Positions 26,814-33,830 of a stretch of DNA of 42,542 bases are shown piece by piece. A program made the position numbers and the translations under genes. The notes under the pieces are model-generated. The model saw only the letters and a list, made by a program, of their open reading frames with translations. It was not told the origin of the DNA and did not search any database. Each line of letters starts with the position of its first letter. Position 1 is the stretch's first letter. Source of the DNA: an uncultured Desulfuromonadales bacterium (GTDB lineage: Bacteria; Desulfobacterota; Desulfuromonadia; Desulfuromonadales; Geopsychrobacteraceae); assembly GCA_947259715.1 (NCBI GenBank), contig CAMYNR010000013.1:1-42542 (forward strand), in the 5' to 3' direction.

Positions 26814-27377
26814 TTACTCTTTGACCCGGGTGACATATTCGCCGGTGCGCGTATCGATCTGGATCAGCGTTCCTTCTTCGACAAAAGATGGCACCTGCAG
26901 GGTGTACCCGGTCTCGACGGCGGCCGGTTTGTTGTTTCCGGCGGCGGTGTCCCCCTTGACCCAGGGATCGGCCTGGGAAACGCGCAGATTGACAAAGTTC
27001 GGCAGGGTGATGCCGATGCCGATATCGCCATACATCAGAATTTTGACTTCCATGTTGTCTACCAGAAAGTATTTATCGTCGCCCAGGGTTTCTTCGGCAA
27101 GAACAACCTGCTCGTAATTCTTCTGGTCCATAAAAACATAGCCGGTTTCATCCTGGTAAAGGTACTGCATGTCGCGCTCGTCCAGGCTGGCCGGTGCAAA
27201 GGATTCACCGCTGCGGTAGGTACGGTCAAAGAGTGCACCGGTGATCATGTTGCGCAGTTTGCAGCGATACAGCGCCTGGCCTTTGCCCGGTTTACTGAAG
27301 TCGAACTGCACTATGACGTGGGGGTCACCGTCAATCATCAGCTTAAGACCTTTTTTCAGATCGGAACATGAATACAT
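26814..27377 (-). CDS. efp: Translation elongation factor P
   Basis: EF-P relieves ribosomes stalled at polyproline. The 187-residue, three-domain protein shows the N-terminal KOW-like domain with the modification loop SKPGKGQALYRCKLRN, where Lys32 is the residue expected to be beta-lysylated. It also has the central OB-like domain and C-terminal domain with the EF-P signature KGDTAAGNNKPAAVETGYTLQVPSFVEEG. It is the EpmA-dependent type (Lys at the loop tip, epmA adjacent) rather than the rhamnosyl-Arg or 5-aminopentanol types. A good GGAGCC-type ribosome site precedes the ATG. The 164-base gap to the upstream PAS-GGDEF gene contains an inverted repeat CCAGAGG/CCTCTGG (about 27404-27428). Confidence 0.96.
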   Translation of the reverse strand: MYSCSDLKKGLKLMIDGDPHVIVQFDFSKPGKGQALYRCKLRNMITGALFDRTYRSGESFAPASLDERDMQYLYQDETGYVFMDQKNYEQVVLAEETLGDDKYFLVDNMEVKILMYGDIGIGITLPNFVNLRVSQADPWVKGDTAAGNNKPAAVETGYTLQVPSFVEEGTLIQIDTRTGEYVTRVKE

Positions 27378-27541
27378 GGAGGCTCCTTGTTTGTGCTTAT
27401 CAGGCCAGAGGCCGTCACCACCCTCTGGGATTAAGTCAGTAATTCAGGGCCGGCATTTAACCACAGACCGGCTTGTTTGTCATGAGAAAAACCTTGCCAG
27501 CCGCCAGCCGCCTGGTCAGGAGATGATTCTTTTCGATAACG

Positions 27542-28462
27542 TCAGTCGGCAGGAAGGTCCTGACTGACGGTGACGCAATTCCGACCATTTTTCTTACTCT
27601 GGTAAAGCAGGGCATCAGCACGCCTGAGCAGGGAATCGAGGGTGTCTTCCAGATTCATCAGGGTGGCGCCGATAGAGACATTGACCTGCAGCTTGCGATT
27701 TTCATGGATGAGAAACGCCGAGCCGATCAGGACCCGTACGCGGTTGGCGAGATGCTCCAGATCTTGCAACTCGATATTGCGGATCAAGCCGATAAATTCC
27801 TCACCACCCCAGCGGCCGAACAGGTCAAAAGGCCGGGCATTGCTGGTCAGGGTTGCGGCGACCAGTTTAAGGATATCATCACCGACGGCGTGGCCGAAAT
27901 TATCATTGATCTTTTTGAAATGATCGATATCGATAAACAGAACGCCAAAGGGGATAAGCATTCGGTGCATCTCTTCAATGCGAATCCGCAACTCTTTTTC
28001 TAGATAGGCTCGGTTGGCCATCCGGGTAAGATGATCGAGCTGGGAAATGGCCTCCAGTTCTTTGATACGCAACTCGGTCGCCTGACGGTTGCTGATGTCA
28101 GAGAACAATTCAATGCCTCCGATGATCTCATTTCCGGACCCGTAAAGTGGAGTCACCCGCACCGAGACCGGAATCCGATGGCCCTGCTTGTGGTGCAGAT
28201 AAATCTCATCTTCATGCCCCTGGACCCCTTCAAGGGTTTTCGCCAGTGGGCAGAGGCCTTCGCAGAGCTCCTTGCCTTGTCCGTCAACATGACAAAGGAT
28301 ATTATCCGCACAACTTCGGCCGACAACTTCGGCGGCACTGAAACCGGTAATCTGTTCTGCAGCTTTGTTCCAGAAGGTGATCCGGCGTTGGCTGTCGGTC
28401 AGATAGAGACCGTCATGCAGGTTCTCCAGAATAGCTCGATAGGCTTGGCTGTTCAGTTCCAT
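27542..28462 (-). CDS. PAS-GGDEF diguanylate cyclase
   Basis: The 306-residue soluble protein makes c-di-GMP. The N-terminal PAS domain (about 8-124) is followed by a short helix and a GGDEF domain (about 140-300). The active-site motif is GGEEF at 219-223, a functional variant. RPFD at 210-213, five residues before it, is a canonical inhibitory I-site, so product feedback is expected. The PAS domain carries an unusual Cys set (Cys51, Cys57-His58, Cys67, Cys71) on its variable loop. This may bind a metal or react to redox, but that is inference. There is no TM helix or signal peptide. It is transcribed toward efp but 164 bases away. Confidence 0.92.
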   Translation of the reverse strand: MELNSQAYRAILENLHDGLYLTDSQRRITFWNKAAEQITGFSAAEVVGRSCADNILCHVDGQGKELCEGLCPLAKTLEGVQGHEDEIYLHHKQGHRIPVSVRVTPLYGSGNEIIGGIELFSDISNRQATELRIKELEAISQLDHLTRMANRAYLEKELRIRIEEMHRMLIPFGVLFIDIDHFKKINDNFGHAVGDDILKLVAATLTSNARPFDLFGRWGGEEFIGLIRNIELQDLEHLANRVRVLIGSAFLIHENRKLQVNVSIGATLMNLEDTLDSLLRRADALLYQSKKNGRNCVTVSQDLPAD

Positions 28463-28607
28463 AACTTATCCTTGCAGGTCGGCGGCTGGAGCAGGCCGTG
28501 ACTGAAAATAAAAAGCAACTATAACGCAGAGTTGTCAGCAGGCAAAGAGAAAATGGGAAATTGCTAACGTTGGTATCTGAACAAGCTCCTTGTGGATTTG
28601 GAAAGAC

Positions 28608-28616
28608 TGTGATAAT
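28608..28616 (+). promoter_or_regulatory. Candidate extended -10 for the small membrane ORF
   Basis: TGTGATAAT matches an extended -10 (TGnTATAAT with one change). A good -35 at the right distance is not visible. Transcription would start near 28623, about 30 bases before the small ORF's GTG. Confidence 0.3.
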
Positions 28617-28653
28617 TGTTACCGAAAAGGTCCTTATTTTCAAGGAGGTCAGC

Positions 28654-28794
28654 GTGGATGTTCTTCAGCAAAGTATGCCTTGGATAGCACAGTCGACGGT
28701 CGCGGTCGTTATCGGTTTAGGGCTCTCTGGAATAGCTGGCCTTGCTGCCGCCAGAAGAAGAAGGCCCGCCATTAAGTTGAAAGTCAGAAGGTAA
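28654..28794 (+). CDS. Small single-TM basic protein (46 aa)
   Basis: The frame starts at GTG 28654, four bases after a perfect ribosome site AAGGAGGT (28642-28649), and ends at 28794. The peptide has a polar N-terminus (MDVLQQSMPWIAQ), one Gly/Ala-rich TM helix (about residues 15-34) and a strongly basic tail (ARRRRPAIKLKVRR). By the positive-inside rule the tail would be cytoplasmic. A terminator follows 27 bases after the stop, so it looks like a complete one-gene unit. I recognise no family. Membrane-active peptide, small regulatory subunit and type I toxin are all possible, none shown. Confidence 0.6.
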   Translation: MDVLQQSMPWIAQSTVAVVIGLGLSGIAGLAAARRRRPAIKLKVRR

Positions 28795-28821
28795 TCTTCA
28801 GCCGCAGACATAGAGCAGATA

Positions 28822-28856
28822 AAAACGGGAAGCCTCAGCGCTCCCCGTTTTTTTTG
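28822..28856. terminator. Bidirectional terminator between convergent small genes
   Basis: A 12-bp stem with one mismatch (28822-28833 with 28840-28851, loop CTCAGC) ends in T8 on the plus strand and has an A run on the other side. It serves the small membrane ORF and, on the minus strand, overlaps the last codons of the Cys-rich gene. Confidence 0.8.
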
Positions 28857-29038
28857 TGCCCCGCCTCCGAGGCTGCGGCATTAAGTTTTTCGTAGATCTC
28901 GATCTGCTCTGCCAAAGAGAGCTTGCTTTTTTCGCCACAGCCTTTCCGACAGAGCCGGCAGCGGTCTTCGCTACACCACTGGCAGTGTCGACAATCCGGG
29001 CAGGGATATCTTTTTCCGCGTGTGTCCATATCTTTCAT
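28835..29038 (-). CDS. Cys-rich miniprotein (67 aa)
   Basis: From ATG 29038 the peptide has seven cysteines packed into residues 13-34: CPDCRHCQWC, then SEDRC, RLC and RKGC. A helix-forming Leu/Glu-rich end without cysteine follows (about 38-55). This could hold one or two metal ions, such as paired zinc knuckles. I recognise no named family. It starts 13 bases after the stop of the MATE-like gene, so it is likely the last gene of the trmFO-maf-yggS-gph series. An in-frame TTG at 29065 would add nine residues overlapping the previous gene. No strong ribosome site is seen, which suggests coupled translation. The stop lies within the terminator hairpin. Confidence 0.6.
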   Translation of the reverse strand: MKDMDTRGKRYPCPDCRHCQWCSEDRCRLCRKGCGEKSKLSLAEQIEIYEKLNAAASEAGHKKNGER

Positions 29039-29051
29039 ATTAATGGCTGAG

Positions 29052-30353
29052 CTAAAGCGGGGCAAGCTGCTGGAGTTCGGCTGGCAGCCGCTGGCGCTGT
29101 TGACGCAGATAGAGAGCTTCTATTCCTTCAGCAGCCAGCAGCAGCCCGATTGCCAGGGAAATACCTGAGATTGGTGGCTGCAGGAAGACCAGCGGGCCCC
29201 AGACAATCATCAGAAAACCGCTTTTCAGGCCTGTCGAGCGACCCAGCTGGGCGGTTTTATGGGCACCGGCAAACCAGCCGCGCAGCAGATTGCAGACCCC
29301 GTAAAGAAATGGGAACAGGGCGCAGGTCGCCAGCGGCCAGCGCAGATAATGGCGCAACTCGCTTTCGACGCCGAGTAGGCGCCCTAAAATCAATTCATTC
29401 AGTGGGCCCGCCGCCAGCAGCACCAGCAGCCCCATTCCAGCTGCCACCAGCAGGTTGAAACGGATCAACAGCCGGTAGTCAGCGGCCGTTTTCACCAGCG
29501 CCAGATAGGCCTGCTGCAGGTTGCGCATCGGTCCGGCCAGCAGGAAAAGAAAGCCCCGGATGACGCCAAATGCGGCCAGCGCCAGGGCGGCGTCGGGCAG
29601 TCGGCCGAGGATTGAGCTGATCAGCAGAGGGATGGTCTGCTGCAGGCAGGAGGAATAGGCCAGCGGAAAGGAGTAGCGCAGAATTTCGCCGGTCGATTTT
29701 TCCGTCTCCTCCCGGTCCAGCGGCAGGTGCACCCGCCAGGCGCAAGCTGCGATGACCAGCGTTTCGGTGATCACGCAGCCGACCAGAGCAAAGGCCCCCA
29801 GCTGAGCGCCGGAAAACCAGTTCTGGCCAAGGGTCAAGTAGCCGAACAGCGCCGCAACCCTGACACCTGTCGCCAAAGAAACCAGGCTGGTGCGGCGGGC
29901 CTGGATGATCAATCCCTGACAGAAGCCGCGGATGCCGGTAAAAAATGGCAGCAGCACCAGCAGATAAAGAGCTTCGCGGGCCGCCTGGGCAACCAGCGGC
30001 GGGGCGCCAAGCAGGCGTACCAGAACCAGGTCGCCCAACGGTGAAAAGGCGATCAGCGCCAGCATGATTGCCACATAGCAGGCGACCAGGGTAATAAACA
30101 GCAGTACGCTGCGCATTGAGCGGCGGCCGCGCACCATGGCGATGGTGACCGTATGGTTCTGGTAGGAGGGCGAAGCGAAAAACAGGTGGACGATCATCGC
30201 CACCGACATTCCGGCCAGCGCGGTGACGTAATCGTCCAGACGGGCCAGGGCGCCATTGATGACGGTATGGGAAACGCTCATCAACTGAACATTGAGAAGC
30301 AGCGGAAAAAAGAACAGGGAGATCTCTTTGAGGCTTAATGGCGAATTCTTCAC
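29052..30353 (-). CDS. MATE-like/MOP-superfamily membrane protein
   Basis: The 433-residue protein has about 12 TM helices arranged as two similar halves, in the manner of MATE and polysaccharide-flippase proteins. The first helix region reads FFFPLLLNVQLMSVSHTVINGAL, and LPFFTGIRGFCQGLIIQ is in the middle. By eye the spacing and some residues recall bacterial relatives of ANKH (the pyrophosphate/ATP-export protein), but this is weak. The substrate is unknown. It overlaps gph by four bases, so it is the distal part of that operon. A C-terminal Arg/Gln-rich tail is short. Confidence 0.75.
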   Translation of the reverse strand: MKNSPLSLKEISLFFFPLLLNVQLMSVSHTVINGALARLDDYVTALAGMSVAMIVHLFFASPSYQNHTVTIAMVRGRRSMRSVLLFITLVACYVAIMLALIAFSPLGDLVLVRLLGAPPLVAQAAREALYLLVLLPFFTGIRGFCQGLIIQARRTSLVSLATGVRVAALFGYLTLGQNWFSGAQLGAFALVGCVITETLVIAACAWRVHLPLDREETEKSTGEILRYSFPLAYSSCLQQTIPLLISSILGRLPDAALALAAFGVIRGFLFLLAGPMRNLQQAYLALVKTAADYRLLIRFNLLVAAGMGLLVLLAAGPLNELILGRLLGVESELRHYLRWPLATCALFPFLYGVCNLLRGWFAGAHKTAQLGRSTGLKSGFLMIVWGPLVFLQPPISGISLAIGLLLAAEGIEALYLRQQRQRLPAELQQLAPL

Positions 30354-30991
30354 GCCAGCGACCCGGGGAAGAGTCTCAGCAGATCTTCTGAGGTTTTCGC
30401 CAGGTAGTCCGCTTGCAGCCCGCCGGTGTTGCCTAAACCATAAGCGCAGAAACAGGTCGCGATGCCGGCCGCCTGGCCCGAATGCAGATCGGTATGATGG
30501 TCGCCGATCATCACCGCTTGGCGCGGGTCGGCGCCGAGCTGCTCAAGAGCTTTGTGGACCGGCAGGGGGTGGGGCTTTTTCTCGGCATAACTGTCGCCAC
30601 CGATGAGCACTTTAAAATATTTGCTCAATCCCAGACCAGCCAGCAGATCGGCGCTGAGCTGGTAGGGCTTGTTGCTGACCACCGCCATCCGTTCTGGCGG
30701 ATGACTGGCCAGCAGTTTTTCGATGCCGGGGTAGCAGCGGGTGGTGCGGGTCAGGCGCTCGCCATAGATCTCCAGAAAGCGCAGCAGCTGCTGGCGGTGA
30801 TAATTTTCTTCGCCAAAGGCCCGCTTGATAAGTTTGACCGCACCGTCACCGACCATCTCGCGCACCTGGGAAACACTCAGCGCCGGCCGGTTCTGCTCCT
30901 GACCGAGCAGATTGAGGGCATCGGCCAGGTCGGTCACCGAGTCGACCAGGGTGCCGTCCAGGTCGAACAAGAGGTATTTAGGGGGAGTCAT
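30350..30991 (-). CDS. gph: HAD phosphatase, phosphoglycolate phosphatase-like
   Basis: This 213-residue HAD hydrolase has motif I LFDLDGTLVDS (nucleophile Asp and acid/base Asp), motif II VVSNKP, motif III lysine in EKKPHPLP, and motif IV MIGDHHTDLHSGQAAG. An alpha-helical C1 cap lies between motifs I and II. It is of the Gph/PGP type, which clears 2-phosphoglycolate made by DNA repair or oxygenase side reactions, but HAD specificity is hard to read from sequence. It overlaps yggS by four bases upstream and the MATE-like gene by four bases downstream. Confidence 0.85.
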   Translation of the reverse strand: MTPPKYLLFDLDGTLVDSVTDLADALNLLGQEQNRPALSVSQVREMVGDGAVKLIKRAFGEENYHRQQLLRFLEIYGERLTRTTRCYPGIEKLLASHPPERMAVVSNKPYQLSADLLAGLGLSKYFKVLIGGDSYAEKKPHPLPVHKALEQLGADPRQAVMIGDHHTDLHSGQAAGIATCFCAYGLGNTGGLQADYLAKTSEDLLRLFPGSLA

Positions 30992-31692
30992 GGCTGGCCT
31001 TTTTTCTGGCGCTCACCGAAAATGGCCGTCCCGACCCGGACCAGGGTCGCCCCTTCTTCGACAGCGATTTCAAAATCCCCGCTCATCCCCATCGACAGCT
31101 CCTGCATGCTGACCCCGGGCAGTTCCAGTTGCTCCAGTTGCTTAGCGAGTTGGCGCATTTCCCGGAAGTAGGGGCGCACCGCTTCGGCGGCGTCGCAATG
31201 GGGTGGCAAACACATCAGACCGCGAATCTGCAGCTGTGGAAGTTTGCCAACGGCTCGGGTCAGCTGCTCCAGGTCTGCTGGTAAGCAGCCAGATTTCTGC
31301 GGCTCCAGGCCGATATTGACCTGCAGTAACACCTGAATCGGCTGCTCGATTTTTTGCCATTGACGACTGATTTCCTGCGCCAGGGAGAGGCGGTCCACCG
31401 AATGAATCATCGCCAGCTTGCCACGCAGATACTTGACCTTGTTGCTTTGCAGGCCGCCAATAAAATGCCACTCCACCGGGGCCTGCACCTGGGGGGCCTT
31501 GTCGCGGAACTCCTGCACATAGCTTTCCCCGAACAGCTTCTGACCACTGGCGAAAGCGGCTTCGACCTGCGCGGCCGGTTTGACTTTGGAAACCGCAATC
31601 AGGCGGACTTCGCTCGGATCACGGTCGACCCTGCGGCAGGCGGCAGCAATCCTTTCCTGGATACGGGCAATGTTGTCGGCAATCTCACTCAT
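30988..31692 (-). CDS. yggS: PLP-homeostasis protein YggS/PLPBP family
   Basis: This single-domain PLP-binding protein shaped like the alanine-racemase N-terminal barrel keeps vitamin B6 and amino-acid pools balanced. Motifs: LIAVSKVKPA (Lys binds PLP), FGESYVQEF (the family usually has FGENYVQE), WHFIGGLQSNK, and the phosphate-binding LSMGMSGDFEIAVEEGATLVRVGTAIFG. I start it at ATG 31692 with GAGAGA just upstream; an in-frame TTG at 31710 would add six residues. It follows maf after a repeat-like block and overlaps gph. pdxJ elsewhere in the window supplies the cofactor. Confidence 0.93.
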   Translation of the reverse strand: MSEIADNIARIQERIAAACRRVDRDPSEVRLIAVSKVKPAAQVEAAFASGQKLFGESYVQEFRDKAPQVQAPVEWHFIGGLQSNKVKYLRGKLAMIHSVDRLSLAQEISRQWQKIEQPIQVLLQVNIGLEPQKSGCLPADLEQLTRAVGKLPQLQIRGLMCLPPHCDAAEAVRPYFREMRQLAKQLEQLELPGVSMQELSMGMSGDFEIAVEEGATLVRVGTAIFGERQKKGQP

Positions 31693-31721
31693 CGAATCTC
31701 TCGTTGGCAATTAGTTTCCAT

Positions 31722-31826
31722 CCGAAAACGGCCCTTTTTCGCAATCTCTGCGTCAATCTGCGGCCTTGTTTGTGCGGCGTACGATGTACGCCTCCGCGCA
31801 ATGCCTTGATTTCCTTGACCTTGCTA
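31722..31826. repeat. Repeat-like intergenic block at the maf 3' end
   Basis: About 100 bases between maf and yggS hold a perfect hairpin GGCGTAC-GAT-GTACGCC (31776-31792) flanked by GCG/CGC. It also holds a TTTTTCGCAATCTCTGCG stretch unlike the neighbouring coding text. It resembles dispersed intergenic repeats that I associate with related genomes, though no second copy is in this window. Its left part supplies the early stop of maf. Boundaries are approximate. Confidence 0.5.
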
Positions 31827-32336
31827 GCTGCCTTCAATGCCGGCGACAAAGCAGACTCCCAAGCCTTGGATGGCATAGCTGCCGGCTTTATCGGCTGGCT
31901 CTCCGCTTGCAATGTAGCCTGCGATTTCCTCTTCTGTCAAATCGCGAAAGCGCACCCGGGTGGTCACCGCTTCGCTGCGCTGGGCACCGCTTTTCCGGTC
32001 AAGGATGGCGTACCCTGACAGGACCTGATGTTCGCGCCCGGAGAGGAGGCGCAGCATCTCTGCTGCTTGTTCTGCATCAGCCGGTTTGCCGAGGATTTGG
32101 CCTTGGCAAACAACAACCGTGTCGCTGCCGATCACCCAGCGGCCAGTCAGTCCGGGGCGGTTTGCCACTTCGCTGGCTTTGGCGATACTCAGACGGACAA
32201 CCAGCGCCTCCGGCGTTTCCTGCGCCAGGATGATTTCTTCTGCAGTGCTGGGGATGACCTGAAACCTGAGGCCGATCTGCTCCAGCAGCTGTTTGCGGCG
32301 CGGCGAAGCCGAGGCGAGGATGATCTCATCGGTCAT
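31824..32336 (-). CDS. maf: Maf nucleotide pyrophosphatase, C-terminally truncated
   Basis: Maf proteins hydrolyse non-canonical or excess nucleoside triphosphates (dTTP, UTP, pseudo-UTP types). Present are SASPRRKQLLEQIG at the N-terminus, GSDTVVV, GKPADAEQA and DKAGSYAIQGLG. The protein ends at 170 residues with VAGIEGS. The family normally continues YSNVVGLPL plus a terminal helix, about 20-25 more residues. TAG appears exactly where the TAT or TAC for that Tyr should be, and the following sequence is repeat-like. The catalytic core is complete, so the product may still work, but the conserved tail is lost. It lies three bases after trmFO. Confidence 0.88.
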   Translation of the reverse strand: MTDEIILASASPRRKQLLEQIGLRFQVIPSTAEEIILAQETPEALVVRLSIAKASEVANRPGLTGRWVIGSDTVVVCQGQILGKPADAEQAAEMLRLLSGREHQVLSGYAILDRKSGAQRSEAVTTRVRFRDLTEEEIAGYIASGEPADKAGSYAIQGLGVCFVAGIEGS

Positions 32337-32339
32337 CGG

Positions 32340-33680
32340 TCAGGCCTCCTGGGCACGGCGCTCGGCGATCGGTGCCCACCACTGGGGGAGGCAGTTCAGG
32401 GCGCGCTCGGCCATCGCCAGGCGGCGGTCGGCACGTTTCATTTTGCGTTGCAGCTCCAGCGGCGGAAAGAGGCCGTAATTGACGTTCATCGGCTGAAAAT
32501 TGTCGGCGTCCGCTTCAGCCAGATGGGTCAGCAGGGCTCCGAGGGCGGTTTCTTTCGGGGGGAGGGGCTCTGCTTCGCCGCGCAGGCGATAGCTGGTAAA
32601 TAGCCCCGCCAACAGGCCGCAGGCGGCCGATTCGACGTAGCCTTCGACGCCGCTGATCTGGCCCGCCAGACAGACCTGTGGCGCAGCTTTCAGTTGCAGG
32701 GTTCTGGTCAGGCAGCGGGGCGCGTTGACGAAGGTATTGCGGTGCATGCTCCCCAGCCGGGCAAACCTGGCATTCTGCAGCCCCGGGATGGTGCGGAAGA
32801 TGCGCTGCTGCTCCGGGTAGGTCAGGCGGGTCTGAAAACCCACCAGGTTAAACAGCGAGGCGTGGCGGTTGTCCTGGCGCAGCTGAATCACCGCATGGGG
32901 GATCTTGCCGGTGCGTGGGTCGGGCAGACCGACCGGCTTCATCGGACCGAAAGCAAGGGTCTGGGGTCCGCGGGCGGCCATCTCCTCGATCGGCATGCAC
33001 CCCTCGAAGTGGATCAGCTTCTCAAATTCGCGTCCTTTGACCTTGTCGGCATCAATGAGAGCTTGAACAAAAATTTCGTATTCTTCTTTGCTCAGCGGAC
33101 AGTTGAGATAGTCGGCGCCACCTTTATCGTAACGCGAAGCGCGCCAGGCAACGGAATAATCGATGGAGTCGGCTTCGACGATGGGGGCGATGGCGTCGTA
33201 AAAGTAGAGATGCTCGCTGCCGGTCAGTCGGGCCAGCTCAGCGGAAAGCGCTTCAGAGGTCAGCGGGCCGCTGGCCAGAATAACCGGACCTTCCTGCGGC
33301 AGGCTGGTGACTTCTGCGCGGATCAGTTCGATCTTGGTTTCCGCGGCAATTTTCTGACTGACAAAGCGGGAAAATTCCTCGCGATCGACGGCCAGCGCGC
33401 CGCCGGCCGGGACCGCTGTGGCGTCGGCCGCCTCGATAAACAGCGAACCGACCCGCCGCAGTTCCTCTTTCAGGCAACCGACAGCGTTGTTCATCCCGGC
33501 GCCGCGCAGGCTGTTGGAGCAGACCAGCTCGGCCAGGTCTTCGCTTTCATGGGCAGGAGAGAATTTCTCCGGTTTCATCTCGTAGAGTTTAACCTCGAAG
33601 CCCTCTTTAGCGGCCTGCCAGGCGGCTTCGCAGCCGGCCAGGCCGGCGCCGATGATGGTAATCTGCATTTTCGCATCCAT
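32340..33680 (-). CDS. trmFO: Folate-dependent tRNA-(m5U54) methyltransferase TrmFO
   Basis: The FAD enzyme uses methylenetetrahydrofolate to make 5-methyluridine at position 54 of tRNA. It has the N-terminal dinucleotide-binding [16 protein letters not shown], then the family signature [12 protein letters not shown] with a catalytic Cys, and [14 protein letters not shown] with the second Cys. [16 protein letters not shown] and the C-terminal [17 protein letters not shown] complete it. 446 residues is normal. ATG 33680 is used; an ATG four codons later is possible. Between it and topA lie a terminator and a short inverted-repeat element, so trmFO is probably the first gene of the next transcript. 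Its folate cofactor links to folP and folC. Confidence 0.96.
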   Translation of the reverse strand: MDAKMQITIIGAGLAGCEAAWQAAKEGFEVKLYEMKPEKFSPAHESEDLAELVCSNSLRGAGMNNAVGCLKEELRRVGSLFIEAADATAVPAGGALAVDREEFSRFVSQKIAAETKIELIRAEVTSLPQEGPVILASGPLTSEALSAELARLTGSEHLYFYDAIAPIVEADSIDYSVAWRASRYDKGGADYLNCPLSKEEYEIFVQALIDADKVKGREFEKLIHFEGCMPIEEMAARGPQTLAFGPMKPVGLPDPRTGKIPHAVIQLRQDNRHASLFNLVGFQTRLTYPEQQRIFRTIPGLQNARFARLGSMHRNTFVNAPRCLTRTLQLKAAPQVCLAGQISGVEGYVESAACGLLAGLFTSYRLRGEAEPLPPKETALGALLTHLAEADADNFQPMNVNYGLFPPLELQRKMKRADRRLAMAERALNCLPQWWAPIAERRAQEA

Positions 33681-33690
33681 AGGTTTTTAT

Positions 33691-33762
33691 TGTAGGGGTA
33701 AGATATGTCTCGCCCGCTGTTCGCGTGGTGTTGCCGCGGGCGCCATATATGGCGCCCCTACA
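33691..33762. repeat. Short palindromic element with TGTAGGGG ends
   Basis: A 72-base block begins TGTAGGGG and ends CCCCTACA, an 8-bp terminal inverted repeat. Inside, CGCCCGC pairs with GCGGGCG, and a perfect 20-bp palindrome spans 33738-33757 (half-site GGGCGCCATA). This is the layout of small nonautonomous repeats (REP or MITE-like). It sits between the topA terminator and the trmFO start. No second copy is in the window. Confidence 0.6.
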
Positions 33763-33772
33763 TTGAAAACGT

Positions 33773-33805
33773 AAAAACCGGCCGAACCTCTGTGGTTCGA
33801 CCGGT
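33773..33805 (-). terminator. Terminator of topA
   Basis: On the minus strand a 12-bp stem with one G-T pair (33794-33805 with 33777-33788, five-base loop) is followed by T5. It lies 25 bases after the topA stop. Confidence 0.85.
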
Positions 33806-33830
33806 CGATCCTACCGTATATTGTTGAAAC

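Noticed and set aside
31685-31912. A 75-codon minus-strand frame spanning the maf end and the repeat block.
   Set aside because: It overlaps maf in another frame, and its second half simply translates the repeat-like block; no ribosome site.
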